This document shows positions 44,061 to 55,280 of a DNA stretch of 64,000 bases, in pieces; within the stretch, counting starts at the first letter, position 1, and each line of letters opens with the position of its first letter. The position numbers and the translations under genes are program-made. A model generated the notes under the pieces. That model was not told the DNA's origin. It saw only the letters and a list, made by a program, of their open reading frames with translations, and made no database searches. The stretch comes from Burkholderiales bacterium (GTDB taxonomy: Bacteria > Pseudomonadota > Gammaproteobacteria > Burkholderiales > Burkholderiaceae_C): positions 37,760 to 101,759 of the forward strand of contig JACRAZ010000037.1 in NCBI GenBank assembly GCA_016213205.1. The letters are read 5' to 3'.

Positions 44061-45560
44061 GTGTCTTCGATGCCCCACTACCGCTCCCTGTCGCCACTGA
44101 ACCTGTGGCGCCTGGGCAGCCCGACGGAGCGTTTCGTCGTGTTCGGGTTGTGGGGCTTGATGCTGCTGGCCAGCGTGGGGCTCGGGCTGGCCTCGGTCAT
44201 CTGGCACTGGTCGGGCCTGCCGCTCGAGTTCGGCGGCGTGGTGGTGTACATCACCGTCTACCCGCCGCTGCCGATCTGCCTGTTCCTCACGCTGAGCTGC
44301 GGCTGGCGCTGGGGCGCCCCCCCGGCCTACCTGGCCACGCTGACGCTGGCGCTGTACGCCGGCATGCCGCTGCCCTGGGCGCTGCTGTTCGCCTGCGCCA
44401 ACCCGCTGGGCCTGGCGGTGATGGCCATCGGCTACCAGGCCATTGCGGTGCGGCGCGACCTGCGCGATTCGACCTCGCTGCTGTTCTTCGTGCAGCTGAG
44501 CTTCGTGGCCAGCATCTTCAGCTCCAGCGGCGCGCTGATCTGGTGCTACACCAACGGCATCGACCGCACCGAGGTGCTGCCGATCTGGCAGGGCTGGTGG
44601 CTGGGTGGCTTCCTGCAGAGCGTGCTGATGGTCGGCCCGGTGATGGCACTGCTGTGGCCACGCATCGCGCGCTGGCAGGCGCGCCGGCCCGGGCTGCTGC
44701 GCACGCCGCGCGGGGACGCCCGGCATTCGGTGCTCCGGCTGCTGGGCGTGGCCAGCACCGGCGTGCTGGTGTACGGCTTCCTCACCATCCAGCTGGCAGG
44801 CAGCCAGCTCGAGCGCGCGGTGATCGACGGCGTGCCGGCCATCGGCCACGCCGCCGGCGTGATGCAGCAAACGACCTGGGCCTTCTACTGGGTGTTCGCC
44901 CTGATCGTGCTGTTCATCGCCTTCTTCGGCTACCAGCTGTTCACGCACTGGCAGCGCGCCACCGACGCGCTGCTGGACGAGCTGCACCGCGCCAACCAAG
45001 GCCTGGAGGCCCTGGCCCACACCGACGCGCTGACCGGCCTGCTCAACCGCCGCGGGGCCGACGCCCGGCTGCACGACGAGTGGCACCGTGCAGCGCGCCT
45101 GGGCAGCGGCGCGGCGCTGGTGTTGCTGGACATCGACCACTTCAAGCACATCAACGATCGCCACGGCCACGCGGCGGGCGACGTCGTGCTGCGCAGCCTG
45201 GCGCTGGCCATCCAGGCACAGACGCGCGCCGTCGACATCGCCGGCCGTTACGGCGGCGAGGAGTTCCTGATCATCCTGCCGCAGGCCGACGCCCCGGGGG
45301 CGCAGCTTTTCGCCGAGCGCCTGCGCCACTGCGTTGCCGCACAGGCCGCGGCGCATGGCGGCCGGGAGCTGCGCTTCACCATCAGCCTGGGCGTGGCGGC
45401 GCTGGACGCGGCCGATGCCAGCCACGCAGCCTGGCTGCAGCGGGCCGACCTGGCGCTGTACCGGGCCAAGGCGGCCGGCCGCAACCGCACCGAGGTGGCC
45501 GCCCCGCCGGGCGAGGGCCGGCCGGATCTGCCCACCACCTCGGGGACCTTCACCGGGTGA
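44061..45560 (+). CDS. Membrane-bound diguanylate cyclase with MASE1-like sensor
   Basis: 499 residues. About eight hydrophobic helices (about 25-310) resembling a MASE1 integral sensor, then a GGDEF domain (about 325-485). The catalytic motif is GGEEF (398-402) in AGRYGGEEFLIILP, with DIDHFKHINDRHGHAAGD upstream. RAVD five residues before GGEEF matches the RxxD inhibitory site, so the enzyme should be feedback-inhibited by c-di-GMP. It makes c-di-GMP from two GTP. Start is GTG 44061; ATG 44070 is possible and neither has a strong Shine-Dalgarno. Its 3' end overlaps the convergent alkylsulfatase gene by 11 bp. Confidence 0.9.
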   Translation: MSSMPHYRSLSPLNLWRLGSPTERFVVFGLWGLMLLASVGLGLASVIWHWSGLPLEFGGVVVYITVYPPLPICLFLTLSCGWRWGAPPAYLATLTLALYAGMPLPWALLFACANPLGLAVMAIGYQAIAVRRDLRDSTSLLFFVQLSFVASIFSSSGALIWCYTNGIDRTEVLPIWQGWWLGGFLQSVLMVGPVMALLWPRIARWQARRPGLLRTPRGDARHSVLRLLGVASTGVLVYGFLTIQLAGSQLERAVIDGVPAIGHAAGVMQQTTWAFYWVFALIVLFIAFFGYQLFTHWQRATDALLDELHRANQGLEALAHTDALTGLLNRRGADARLHDEWHRAARLGSGAALVLLDIDHFKHINDRHGHAAGDVVLRSLALAIQAQTRAVDIAGRYGGEEFLIILPQADAPGAQLFAERLRHCVAAQAAAHGGRELRFTISLGVAALDAADASHAAWLQRADLALYRAKAAGRNRTEVAAPPGEGRPDLPTTSGTFTG

Positions 45561-47538
45561 CGATCGCGAAGGTGCCCGGCGCCTTGTCGATCAGCGTGAA
45601 GAACCGCACCAGGTCGACCTTGCTGCCGTCCACCTTCAGGTCGTCGGACAGCAGCGTGTCCTTGATGCCGGCGGTGCCGGCCATCATGCCGATGAAGATC
45701 TTCTTGGTCAGCGTCAGCGTGGCATTGGCGTTGGCCGCGGGCTCGGCGCGCTTGTGGTGCAGCACCGCGTTCTCGATCCACAGCACCCAGGACTCGCGGC
45801 TGTCGCTGAGCACCAGGTTGATCTTCAGGTCCTTGCCCTCGGCGTCCGGCCCCTTCAGGCCGGCGGCCATGGCTTCGAGGAAGCGCTCGGTGGGCGTCTG
45901 GGCCAGCATCTCCAGGAAGCTGGCGCGGCTGACGCCCTGGGTGGGCGGGCCCTGGCGCAGCTCCTGCGCGGCGGTGAGGTAGCTGTTGCGCCAGGTGGCC
46001 GCCTCGCTCTGGTAGCCCAGCTGCTCGTAGGTGCGCGCCAGCAGCGCCTTGGCGCCGCCGTGGTCCGGCGCGCCGAACACGGCCTGGTTCAGCAGCTCGG
46101 CAGCCCAGCGGTATTCACCCTGGTCGAAGGCCTGCTGCGCTGCGGCCACCACCTTGTCGGGCCCGCCCATCAGCGCCAGGTAACGCTTGGCCGACGCCTG
46201 CGGCGGCAGCGGGTCCAGGTTCGCGGGGTTGCCGTCATAGGCGCCCAGGTAGTGCTGGTACACCGCCTTCACGTTGTGGCGCAGGTCGCCGTAGTAGCCG
46301 CGGGCGCCGAAATGCGTCTGCAGGGATTTCGGCAGGCGGATCTGGTCGGCGATCTCGCGCGGGGTGAGGCCGGCGTTGATCAGCCGCACCGTCTGGTCGT
46401 GGGTGTATTTGTAGACGTCGCGGTGCTGGGTGATGAAGCGCGCAATGCGCTCGCGGCCCCAGATCGGCCAGTTGTGCTGGCCGAAGTAGACCTCGGCGCC
46501 CGAGGCGCTGACCTGGTCCAGCGCCTGCTGCATGTAGCTGGCCCAGCGCAGCGCATCACGCACCTTGGCGCCGCGCACCGGCAGCAGGTTGTGCATGGTC
46601 TGCGCCAGGTTCTCGGCGCCGCCGTAGGCCTTCAGCGCCGGCAGGTGGAAGCTGAGCTCGGCCGGGGCCTCGGCGCCGGGCACGTTGTGGAACACGAAGC
46701 GCACGCCGTCGAGTTCGAGCGCCTGCGTGTCCCCGGTGATCAGCTGGTTGGGCGGCAGGATGCCGAAGCTGCCGTAGGCCACGTTCTTGCCCAGGCCCGT
46801 GTCCACCAGGCCCTTGGCCGAGCGCGGCAGGTCCTTGCCGAACTGGTAGCTGGAGCGGCGGCCCATCGCGGTGCCCACCATCACGTTCTCGCTGGTGGCC
46901 TCTTCCATGAAGCCCGCGGGCGCCACCACCGGGATCTTGCGCGCGGCCACCTCCTCGGCGGTGGCCACACCCAGCGCGCCACCAAAGTGGTCCGCGTGGC
47001 TGTGGGTGAACACGATCGCCGACACCGGCCTGTGGCCCAGCTGCTGGCGCGCGAAGGCCAGCGCGGCGGCCGCGCTCTCGCGCGCGGTGAGCGTGTCCAC
47101 CACGATCCAGCCGGTCTTGCCCTCGATCAGCGTCATGTTGGCGATGTCGAAGCCGCGCAGCTGGTAGATGCCGTCGACCACCTTGAACAGGCCGATCTGC
47201 GCGTTCAGCGCGGCGTGCCGCCACAGGCTGGGGTTGACGGTGTCGGGCGCCGGGCCGCCGACGAACTTGAAGGCATCGAAGTCGACCAGCACGCTGCCAT
47301 CGGCGCCGCGGACCTGGCCGCTGGGGCGGGCGATGAAGCCGCGCCTGGCGTCCTCGAAGCCCTGCGGATCGTCCAGCGGCAGGTCCTTCGCGAACTGCGC
47401 GTTGGCCGCCAGCGTGGCGGGCGTCGCGTCGGCCGAGGCACCACCGATGCCGCCCGACCTGCCGCAGGCCGTGAGGCCCGCCGCCAGCATGGCGAGCAGG
47501 GCCAGCAAGAGGGATCGATTCATGCGCGGTGTTTTCAT
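45550..47538 (-). CDS. Alkyl sulfatase (SdsA1-like metallo-beta-lactamase-fold enzyme), lipoprotein
   Basis: 662 residues. Hydrolyses primary alkyl sulfates such as dodecyl sulfate. N-terminal signal with lipobox LTAC (Cys about 24), so probably membrane-anchored; SdsA1 itself is secreted. The MBL zinc site is VFTHSHADHFGGALG (THxHxDH); other family motifs are GFIARPSGQV, ENVMVGTAMGRRSSYQFG, AEVYFGQHNWPIWG, and YDGNPANLDPLPPQASAKRY. A helical dimerisation domain follows, then a C-terminal SCP2-like domain (about 530-660). Start ATG 47538 or 47523. Divergent from a LysR gene with dyads between, suggesting control by it. Confidence 0.93.
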   Translation of the reverse strand: MKTPRMNRSLLLALLAMLAAGLTACGRSGGIGGASADATPATLAANAQFAKDLPLDDPQGFEDARRGFIARPSGQVRGADGSVLVDFDAFKFVGGPAPDTVNPSLWRHAALNAQIGLFKVVDGIYQLRGFDIANMTLIEGKTGWIVVDTLTARESAAAALAFARQQLGHRPVSAIVFTHSHADHFGGALGVATAEEVAARKIPVVAPAGFMEEATSENVMVGTAMGRRSSYQFGKDLPRSAKGLVDTGLGKNVAYGSFGILPPNQLITGDTQALELDGVRFVFHNVPGAEAPAELSFHLPALKAYGGAENLAQTMHNLLPVRGAKVRDALRWASYMQQALDQVSASGAEVYFGQHNWPIWGRERIARFITQHRDVYKYTHDQTVRLINAGLTPREIADQIRLPKSLQTHFGARGYYGDLRHNVKAVYQHYLGAYDGNPANLDPLPPQASAKRYLALMGGPDKVVAAAQQAFDQGEYRWAAELLNQAVFGAPDHGGAKALLARTYEQLGYQSEAATWRNSYLTAAQELRQGPPTQGVSRASFLEMLAQTPTERFLEAMAAGLKGPDAEGKDLKINLVLSDSRESWVLWIENAVLHHKRAEPAANANATLTLTKKIFIGMMAGTAGIKDTLLSDDLKVDGSKVDLVRFFTLIDKAPGTFAIVTR

Positions 47539-47620
47539 GGAGGGGTTGCACGGTCGAACAGCGCGGGATGACTGCGCATCGCCGCGGCGCGCAGGTTCGG
47601 GCATTCGGGGCATGATGTCC

Positions 47621-47643
47621 AATGCATAGTGAATCGGCATTCA
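47621..47643. promoter_or_regulatory. Putative LysR-type operator
   Basis: Two overlapping dyads: AATGC-N11-GCATT (47621-47641), and TGAAT-CGGC-ATTCA (47630-47643). They lie in the 109-bp gap between the divergent alkylsulfatase and LysR genes, a few bases before the LysR start, the usual place for an autoregulatory/activator site. Confidence 0.55.
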
Positions 47644-47647
47644 TTGC

Positions 47648-48601
47648 GTGCAACGCAACATGAACCCGCGCCAGCTGACCCATTTGATCGCCCTGGCCGA
47701 CACCGGCCGCTTCGTCGCCGCGGCCGAGCAGGTGCACCTGAGCCAGGCCGCCTTCAGCCGCAGCATCAAGGCACTGGAGGCGCAGATCGGCCTGCGCCTG
47801 TTCGACCGCAGCCCCAAGGGTGCGCGCCTGACGCCTGCCGGCCGCGTGGTGGTGGAGCGGGCCCGCCAGCTGGCGTTCGACCAGCGCTGCTTTCAGCGCG
47901 ACCTGGCGCTGCTGCGCAGCGGTGCGCTGGGCAGCCTGAGCTTCGGCGCCGGCCCGGTGCCGGCCGCCGCGCTGGTGCCGGCGTTGCTGGTGGCGCTGCA
48001 GGCGCGCCAGCCGGCAGTGCAGACGCGCGTGCGCAGCGGCCACGCCGAGACGCTGCTGGCCCTGCTGCATGGCGAGGAGATCGACTTCCTCATCGCCGAC
48101 CCGCGCATGCTGCCGAGCGACCCGCGCCTGCAGACACGCCTGCTCGGCCCGGTGCACGGCGGCCTGTACTGCCGTAGTGCGCACCCGCTGGCGCGCCGGC
48201 GCAGCCTGCCGCTGCAGGTGGTGCTGGAGCACGGCATCGCCACCGTCTCGGCGTCGGAGCCACTGCGCGCGATGCTGCGGCAGGGCCTGCACCTGGGGCC
48301 TACCCAGGCGCTGCCGGTGCGCCTGGAATGTGACGACATGGCCACGCTGGTGCGCCTGGCCCGCGACAGCGATGCGCTGGTGTTGCTGCCGCATGGGGTG
48401 GCCGCCGAGGCCAAGGGCCTGCGGCAGCTGACGCTGCAGGGCCGGCCGGCCGCCATGCACGTGCTGATGCATGCCATCTGGCTGCGTGGCCGCAGCCTGT
48501 CACCAGCGGCCGAGGTGGCGCTGGCGCTGGCGGCCACGCTGGCCGCGGCGCTGCCGGGCCAGGCGGGCGGGCGGGCGCCAGGTCAGAGCTTGAAGTCGTA
48601 G
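47648..48601 (+). CDS. LysR-family transcriptional regulator
   Basis: 317 residues from GTG 47648, or 313 from ATG 47660 (MNPRQLTHLIAL), which is more typical. The N-terminal winged helix-turn-helix has FVAAAEQVHLSQAAFSRSIKALEAQIGLRLFDRSPKGARLT (about 22-62), followed by a LysR substrate domain (about 95-300). Inducer unknown; divergent alkylsulfatase suggests a sulfate-ester or fatty-alcohol-related signal. Its 3' end overlaps xthA by 19 bp in convergent orientation. Confidence 0.9.
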   Translation: MQRNMNPRQLTHLIALADTGRFVAAAEQVHLSQAAFSRSIKALEAQIGLRLFDRSPKGARLTPAGRVVVERARQLAFDQRCFQRDLALLRSGALGSLSFGAGPVPAAALVPALLVALQARQPAVQTRVRSGHAETLLALLHGEEIDFLIADPRMLPSDPRLQTRLLGPVHGGLYCRSAHPLARRRSLPLQVVLEHGIATVSASEPLRAMLRQGLHLGPTQALPVRLECDDMATLVRLARDSDALVLLPHGVAAEAKGLRQLTLQGRPAAMHVLMHAIWLRGRSLSPAAEVALALAATLAAALPGQAGGRAPGQSLKS

Positions 48602-49371
48602 TCGATGGTCAGCGGCGCGTGGTCGGAGAAGCGCCGCTCCAGGTAGATGTGCTCACGCTTCGCCTTGGCCGCAATGCCTGGCGTGGCCAGGTGGTAATCC
48701 AGCCGCCAGCCCACGTTCTTGGCCCAGGCCTGGCCGCGGTTGCTCCACCAGGTGTATTGCTCGGGGTGCGGGTTGAGGGTGCGGAACACATCCACCAGCC
48801 CGGCCTCTTCGAGCAGGCGGGTCATCCAGTTGCGCTCCTCGGGCAGGAAACCCGAGTTCTTCTGGTTGCTCTTCCAGTTCTTCAGGTCGATCTCCTTGTG
48901 CGCGATGTTGACATCGCCCACCAGGATGAACTCGCGTTCGCCCTTCAGCGCCAGCAGGTGCGGGTAGACCACGTCGAGGAAGCGGAACTTCGCCGCCTGG
49001 CGCTCCTCACCCGAGGAGCCGCTGGGAAAGTAGCAGCTGATGATGCTGAGCTTGCGCCGCGCGGTGTCGAAGCGTGCCTCGACGTAGCGGCCCTCGGCAT
49101 CGAACTCGGTGTCGCCCAGGCCAACGATCACGTCGCTGGGTTGCTTGCGGGCGTACAGCCCGACACCCGAATAGCCCTTCTTCTCGGCAAAGTGGAAATG
49201 CCCGCGCAGGCCCGCCAGAGTGTCGAAGCGGCCGGCCACGTCCGCGGCCTGGGCCTTGACTTCCTGCACCCCCATACAATCGGCGCCCACTGTTTCCGCC
49301 CATTCGAGCAGGCCCTTGTTGGCGGCCGATCGAATGCCGTTCAGATTGAGCGTGACGAGACGAAATCCCAA
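48583..49371 (-). CDS. Exodeoxyribonuclease III / AP endonuclease (XthA family)
   Basis: 262 residues from TTG 49371. It acts in base-excision repair. Motifs of the endonuclease/exonuclease/phosphatase fold: [26 protein letters not shown] (metal Glu), [38 protein letters not shown] and [15 protein letters not shown] (catalytic Asp-His). TTG 49371 has GGAGG five bases before it and begins at the conserved strand; ATG 49383 would add four residues and overlap the pyrE ATG on the other strand. Length is normal. Confidence 0.93.
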   Translation of the reverse strand: MGFRLVTLNLNGIRSAANKGLLEWAETVGADCMGVQEVKAQAADVAGRFDTLAGLRGHFHFAEKKGYSGVGLYARKQPSDVIVGLGDTEFDAEGRYVEARFDTARRKLSIISCYFPSGSSGEERQAAKFRFLDVVYPHLLALKGEREFILVGDVNIAHKEIDLKNWKSNQKNSGFLPEERNWMTRLLEEAGLVDVFRTLNPHPEQYTWWSNRGQAWAKNVGWRLDYHLATPGIAAKAKREHIYLERRFSDHAPLTIDYDFKL

Positions 49372-49381
49372 GATGACCTCC

Positions 49382-50062
49382 ATGCGTTCAGACACGGCCG
49401 CCACGGGTGAGCTGGCCCAGGACTTCGTCCGCTTCTCGGTCGAGGCCGGCGTGCTGCGCTTTGGTGAGTTCAAGACCAAGGCCGGGCGGCTGTCGCCCTA
49501 TTTCTTCAATGCCGGCCTGTTCGACGACGGCGCCAAGCTGGGCCGCCTCGCGGGATTCTATGCACGCCGCCTGCTGGATTCGGGCCTGGCCTTCGACATG
49601 CTGTTCGGCCCGGCCTACAAGGGCATCCCGCTGGCCGCGGCGGTGGCGATCGAGCTCGCCCGGCTGGGGCGCAACGTGCCGTTTGCCTACAACCGCAAGG
49701 AGGCAAAAGATCACGGTGAGGGCGGCACGCTGGTCGGCGCACCGGTGCGCGGACGCGTTCTGATCGTCGATGATGTCATCTCCGCAGGCACCTCGGTGCG
49801 TGAATCGATCGCGATGATCCAGGCCGCCGGGGCCACGCCCGCGGCCGTGGTGATCGCGCTGGACCGCCAGGAGAAGGCGGCCGAAGGCGGCGTGGACCGT
49901 GAAAAGTCCGCCGTGCAGTACGTGCGCGAGCAACTCGCACTGGACGTGGTGGCGATCGCGACGCTCGGGGACCTGCTGCAGTATCTTTCGTCCACCAGCG
50001 ACCCGGCGCTGGCCGAACACACATCGCGGGTGGCCGCCTACCGGGACCGATACGGAGTCTGA
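49382..50062 (+). CDS. pyrE: Orotate phosphoribosyltransferase
   Basis: 226 residues. It forms orotidine monophosphate from orotate and PRPP in pyrimidine synthesis. Motifs: [45 protein letters not shown] (flexible catalytic loop) and [16 protein letters not shown] (PRPP-binding). ATG 49382 is chosen; ATG 49373 is in frame and would add three residues. The start lies at the 5' end of the divergent xthA gene, so the pyrE promoter must be inside xthA. It is followed directly by the next gene (TGA-ATG). Confidence 0.96.
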   Translation: MRSDTAATGELAQDFVRFSVEAGVLRFGEFKTKAGRLSPYFFNAGLFDDGAKLGRLAGFYARRLLDSGLAFDMLFGPAYKGIPLAAAVAIELARLGRNVPFAYNRKEAKDHGEGGTLVGAPVRGRVLIVDDVISAGTSVRESIAMIQAAGATPAAVVIALDRQEKAAEGGVDREKSAVQYVREQLALDVVAIATLGDLLQYLSSTSDPALAEHTSRVAAYRDRYGV

Positions 50063-50797
50063 ATGCAGGACGCCCCTTCGCGCCAGTTCACCGGCCGGGC
50101 CAGGCTGGCCGCCCTGTGGGCCGTGGTGCCTGCCGGCGCCTCGGCACTGGCCCTGGCGCTGTGGGCAACGCCGGCCCGGCCGGCACCGGCCACCGAGTCG
50201 AGCACCGCATCGGCGCCAGGCGGCATCTACACCTGCGTGGACGACAAGGGCAACAAGCTCACCTCCGACCGCCCGATCCCGGCCTGCGTGGCCAAGGAAC
50301 AGCGGGTGCTCAACAAGGACGGTTCGTTGCGCCGCATCGTGCCGCCCACGCTGACGGCCGACGAACGGGCCGAGCAGGAGGCGATCGAGCGCCGCAATGC
50401 CGTGGCGCGCGCCGCGCAGGCCGACGCGGTGCGGCGCGATCGCAACCTGATGGCGCGTTTCCCGAGCGAGGCGGTGCATGCCAAGGCCCGCGAGGCCGCA
50501 CTGGATTCGGTGCGCGCCGCGATGAAGGCCACCGAGCTGCGTGTGGCCGACCTGAAGGCAGCCCGCAAGCCGCTGGACGAGGAGGCCGAGTTCTACAAGG
50601 GCAAGACCATGCCGGCGCGGCTGAAGCAGCAGATCGACGCCAACGACGCCGCGGTCGACGCGCAACGCTCGGCCGCGCTGAACCAGGAAGCCGAACTGGT
50701 GCGCATCAACAAGCTCTACGACGCCGAGCTCAGCCACCTGCGCAAGCTGTGGGCCGGCGCGCAGCCGGGCAGCCTGGGGCCGATGCCCCAGCCCTGA
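50063..50797 (+). CDS. DUF4124-domain protein, exported
   Basis: 244 residues. One hydrophobic N-terminal helix (ALWAVVPAGASALALALWA, about 18-36) acts as signal or anchor, then a DUF4124 module (GGIYTCVDDKGNKLTSDRPIPACVAKEQRVL, about 53-85) with two Cys, and a long charged helical region rich in Ala/Arg/Glu (about 95-230), probably coiled coil. DUF4124 proteins are envelope proteins of unknown role, frequent in beta- and gammaproteobacteria. ATG follows the pyrE stop at once, with GGAG upstream. Its stop abuts the gatB stop (TGATCA). Confidence 0.82.
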   Translation: MQDAPSRQFTGRARLAALWAVVPAGASALALALWATPARPAPATESSTASAPGGIYTCVDDKGNKLTSDRPIPACVAKEQRVLNKDGSLRRIVPPTLTADERAEQEAIERRNAVARAAQADAVRRDRNLMARFPSEAVHAKAREAALDSVRAAMKATELRVADLKAARKPLDEEAEFYKGKTMPARLKQQIDANDAAVDAQRSAALNQEAELVRINKLYDAELSHLRKLWAGAQPGSLGPMPQP

Positions 50798-52267
50798 TCA
50801 ACCGAGCCGCTTCTTCAGCAGCTCGTTCACCTGGCCCGGGTTGGCCTTGCCGCGGCTGGCCTTCATCACCTGGCCGACCAGCGCATTGAAGGCCTTGTCC
50901 TTGCCGGCGCGGTACTCCTCCACCGACTTCGGGTTCGCCACGACCACCTCGTCGACGATCTTCTCGAGCGCGCCGGTGTCGTTCATCTGCTTCAGGCCCT
51001 TGGCCTCGATCAGCGCGTCGACCTCCTGCCCCTCGCCCGACCAGAGCGCATCGAACACCTGCCGTGCGGCATTGTTCGAGATGGTGCCATCGCCGATGCG
51101 GCGGATCAGCGCGGCCAGCGTGCCCGGGGCCACCGGGCTGTGCTCGATCAGGCGGCCCTCGGTGTTCAGGCGGCGCGACAACTCGCCCATCAGCCAATTG
51201 GCCACCAGCTTGGGCGCGCCACAGGCATCACGCGCGGTCTCGTAGTAGCGGGCGAAGTCCAGGCTCTGCGTCACCATGGCCGCGTCGTAGGCCGGCAGCC
51301 CATCGTCGCGCTGGAAGCGCGCCGCCATCGCGGCGGGCAGCTCGGGCAGCTCGGCCCTGACCCGCTCCACCCAGTCGGGCGCGATCACCAGCGGCGGCAG
51401 ATCCGGGTCGGGGAAGTAGCGGTAGTCGTGCGCGTCTTCCTTGCTGCGCATGGCCCGCGTCTCACCGGTGTCGGGGTTGAACAGCACGGTGGCCTGCTCG
51501 ATGGCCAGGCCGTCCTCGATCTGGTCGATCTGCCAGTTCACCTCGAAATCGATCGCCTGCTGCATGAAGCGGAACGAGTTCAGGTTCTTGATCTCGCGCC
51601 GGGTGCCGAAGGGCGCGCCGGGCCGGCGCACCGACACGTTGGCGTCGCAGCGGAAGCTGCCTTCCTGCATGTTGCCGTCGCAGATGCCCAGCCACATCAC
51701 CAGCGCGTGCAGGGCCTTCGCGTATTCGACGGCTTCGGCCGCCGAGCGCATGTCGGGTTCGGTGACGATCTCCAGCAGCGGCGTGCCGGCGCGGTTGAGG
51801 TCGATGCCGCTGCAGGGGCGGCCATCCTCGCCGTGGTAATCCTCGTGCAGGCTTTTTCCCGCGTCTTCCTCCAGGTGGGCGCGGGTCAGCCGCACGGTCC
51901 TGGGCTGCTCGCCGAGCAGGAAGCTCACGCTGCCGCCCTGCACCACCGGGATCTCGTACTGGCTGATCTGGTAGCCCTTGGGCAGGTCGGGGTAGAAGTA
52001 GTTCTTGCGGGCGAAGATCGACAGCGGCGCGATCTTCGCGCCGACCGCCAGGCCCAGGCGGATGGCCCGGTCCACCGCCGCGCGGTTGAGCACCGGCAAC
52101 GTGCCCGGCAGCGCCAGGTCCACCGCACAGGCCTGGGTGTTCGGCGCGGCGCCGAAGGCGGTGGAGGCGCCGGAGAAGATCTTCGCGTTCGTCGACAGCT
52201 GGGCGTGCGTCTCGAGGCCGATCACGACCTCGTAGCCACGCACGAGAGGGGCGGCGGTGGTGCTCAT
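50798..52267 (-). CDS. gatB: Aspartyl/glutamyl-tRNA amidotransferase subunit B
   Basis: 489 residues, normal. It binds misacylated Glu-tRNA(Gln) or Asp-tRNA(Asn), activates it with ATP and receives ammonia from GatA. Signatures: [61 protein letters not shown] and [15 protein letters not shown]. The C-terminal YqeY-like tail domain ends [12 protein letters not shown] 52267 overlaps the gatA stop (ATGA). Last gene of gatCAB. Confidence 0.98.
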   Translation of the reverse strand: MSTTAAPLVRGYEVVIGLETHAQLSTNAKIFSGASTAFGAAPNTQACAVDLALPGTLPVLNRAAVDRAIRLGLAVGAKIAPLSIFARKNYFYPDLPKGYQISQYEIPVVQGGSVSFLLGEQPRTVRLTRAHLEEDAGKSLHEDYHGEDGRPCSGIDLNRAGTPLLEIVTEPDMRSAAEAVEYAKALHALVMWLGICDGNMQEGSFRCDANVSVRRPGAPFGTRREIKNLNSFRFMQQAIDFEVNWQIDQIEDGLAIEQATVLFNPDTGETRAMRSKEDAHDYRYFPDPDLPPLVIAPDWVERVRAELPELPAAMAARFQRDDGLPAYDAAMVTQSLDFARYYETARDACGAPKLVANWLMGELSRRLNTEGRLIEHSPVAPGTLAALIRRIGDGTISNNAARQVFDALWSGEGQEVDALIEAKGLKQMNDTGALEKIVDEVVVANPKSVEEYRAGKDKAFNALVGQVMKASRGKANPGQVNELLKKRLG

Positions 52268-53745
52268 TGGGGAGATCGTTGGTGCCAGTCGGTCGCCTGC
52301 TGGAAGGCGTGCGCGGCGTGCAGCAGCGCGCCCTCGGCGAAGTAGTTGCCGATCAGCTGCAGGCCCACCGGCATGCCGTGCTCGCCGAAGCCGGCCGGCA
52401 AGCTCATGCCGGGCAAGCCGGCCAGGCTGGCGGGCAGCGTGAAGATGTCGGCGAGGTAGGCCTTGACCGGGTCGTCGCCCTGCTCGCCCAGCTTCCAGGC
52501 CACGCTGGGGGCCACCGGGCCGGCGATCAGGTCGCAGCCGGCGAAGGCGGCCTGGAAGTCGTCCGCGATCATGCGGCGCAGCTTCTGGGCCTGCAGGTAG
52601 TAGGCGTCGTAGTAGCCGTGGCTGAGCACGTAGGTGCCGATCATGATGCGGCGCTTCACCTCGGGGCCGAAGCCCTCGGCCCGGGTGCGCTTGTACATGT
52701 CCAGCAGGTCGGCGTACTGGGCGGCACGGTGGCCGAACTTCACGCCGTCGAAGCGGCTGAGGTTCGAGCTGGCCTCGGCCGGCGCGATGATGTAGTACAC
52801 CGGGATCGAGAGCTCGGTGCGCGGCAGGCTCACGTCCACCAGCGTGGCGCCCAGCGTTTCCAGCTCGGCCAGCGCGGCGCGCACGATGCCCGCCACGTCG
52901 GCCGCCAGGCCGGCGGGGAAGAACTCCCTCGGCAGGCCGATGCGCAGGCCCTCGAGCGGACGCGCGGCGCTGGCGCCCGGGCGTGCGGCGAGCATCTGCG
53001 CATGGAAGTCCTGCGGCGGGCGCTGGGCGCTGGTGGCGTCGCGCTCGTCGAAGCCGCTCATCGCCGACAGCAGGAGCGCGCAATCCTCGGCCGAGCGGGC
53101 GATCGGGCCGGCCTGGTCCAGGCTGGACGCGAAGGCGATCATGCCGTAGCGCGAGCACACGCCGTAGGTGGGCTTGATGCCGGTGGTGCCGGTGAAGCTG
53201 GCGGGCTGGCGGATCGAGCCGCCGGTGTCGGTGCCGGTGGCGGCGGGCACCAGGCGCGCGGCCACCGCGGCGGCCGAGCCGCCGGAGGAGCCGCCGGGCA
53301 CGCGGGCCGGGTCCCAGGGGTTGCGCACCGGGCCGAAGGCCGAGTTCTCGTTGGCCGAGCCCATCGCGAACTCGTCGCAGTTGAGCTTGCCCAGGCTCAC
53401 CGTGCCGGCCGCCTTCAGCCGTGCCACCACGGTGGCATCGAAGGGGCTGCGGTAGCCGGCCAGCATCTGCGAGCCGGCGGTGGTGGGCGCGTCGGCGGTG
53501 ACGAAGATGTCCTTGTGCGCCAGCGGCACGCCCAGCAGCGCGCCGGCCTCGCCAGCCGCGCGGCGGGCGTCGGCCTCGGCCGCCGCGGCCAGCGCGGCCT
53601 CGGCGTCCACGTGCAGGAAGGCGCCCAGCGATGACCGGGTGTCAACCCGCGCCAGCAGGTGTTGCGTCAGCTCGCGGCTGGACAACGCCCGGGCGTCGAG
53701 TGCGCGGCCCAACTCGGCCACGCCCATGTCGTGCGGCGATGTCAT
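52264..53745 (-). CDS. gatA: Glutamyl-tRNA(Gln) amidotransferase subunit A
   Basis: 493 residues. Amidase-signature enzyme releasing ammonia from glutamine for GatB. The catalytic triad motifs are present: Lys in [10 protein letters not shown], and [36 protein letters not shown] holding the two Ser residues. Starts four bases within the gatC end (ATGA). Normal length for betaproteobacteria. Confidence 0.98.
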   Translation of the reverse strand: MTSPHDMGVAELGRALDARALSSRELTQHLLARVDTRSSLGAFLHVDAEAALAAAAEADARRAAGEAGALLGVPLAHKDIFVTADAPTTAGSQMLAGYRSPFDATVVARLKAAGTVSLGKLNCDEFAMGSANENSAFGPVRNPWDPARVPGGSSGGSAAAVAARLVPAATGTDTGGSIRQPASFTGTTGIKPTYGVCSRYGMIAFASSLDQAGPIARSAEDCALLLSAMSGFDERDATSAQRPPQDFHAQMLAARPGASAARPLEGLRIGLPREFFPAGLAADVAGIVRAALAELETLGATLVDVSLPRTELSIPVYYIIAPAEASSNLSRFDGVKFGHRAAQYADLLDMYKRTRAEGFGPEVKRRIMIGTYVLSHGYYDAYYLQAQKLRRMIADDFQAAFAGCDLIAGPVAPSVAWKLGEQGDDPVKAYLADIFTLPASLAGLPGMSLPAGFGEHGMPVGLQLIGNYFAEGALLHAAHAFQQATDWHQRSPQ

Positions 53746-54041
53746 TCGATCACCCGCGGCACGAGAAAGAGGCCCTCTTCCAGCGCCGGCGCGCTGCGCT
53801 GGTTGGCCTCGCGCTGGTTGGTCTCGGTGACCACGTCCTCACGCAGGCGCAGCGCCACCTGCTGCACGGCCGACAGCGGCGTGTACAGGGGCTCGACACC
53901 CGAGGTGTCGACCGCGCTCATCTGTTCGACGATGGAGAAGAAGCCGTTGAGCTGCGCCAGCATCACCGGCTCTTCGGCGGGGGAGAGGGCGAGCCGCGCC
54001 AGGTGCGCGATGCGGCTCACGTCGGAAGGGGTCAGGGCCAT
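53742..54041 (-). CDS. gatC: Glutamyl-tRNA(Gln) amidotransferase subunit C
   Basis: 99 residues. Small helical subunit that wraps and stabilises Gat[24 protein letters not shown] and the [14 protein letters not shown] to VPRVIE C-terminus are typical. First gene of gatCAB and divergent from mreB, an order common in betaproteobacteria. Confidence 0.97.
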   Translation of the reverse strand: MALTPSDVSRIAHLARLALSPAEEPVMLAQLNGFFSIVEQMSAVDTSGVEPLYTPLSAVQQVALRLREDVVTETNQREANQRSAPALEEGLFLVPRVIE

Positions 54042-54060
54042 CGGGCGTTACGTCCTGCAG

Positions 54061-54084
54061 CGGGTTTCCTGGAGCGGAAACCCG
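54061..54084. other. Hairpin in the gatC-mreB divergent spacer
   Basis: CGGGTTTCC (54061-54069), loop TGGAGC, GGAAACCCG (54076-54084): perfect 9-bp stem 20 bases before the gatC start. On the plus strand a TATTAT (54097-54102) follows and could be the mreB -10. The repeat may be in the gatC 5' UTR or be an operator. Confidence 0.6.
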
Positions 54085-54091
54085 AGGGTGA

Positions 54092-55273
<1,182 letters not shown>

Positions 55274-55280
55274 GCAGCTG

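Noticed and set aside
50798..53158. GatB with a 290-residue N-terminal extension
   Set aside because: The extension is gatA in another frame; ATG 52267 overlaps the gatA stop by four bases as expected.
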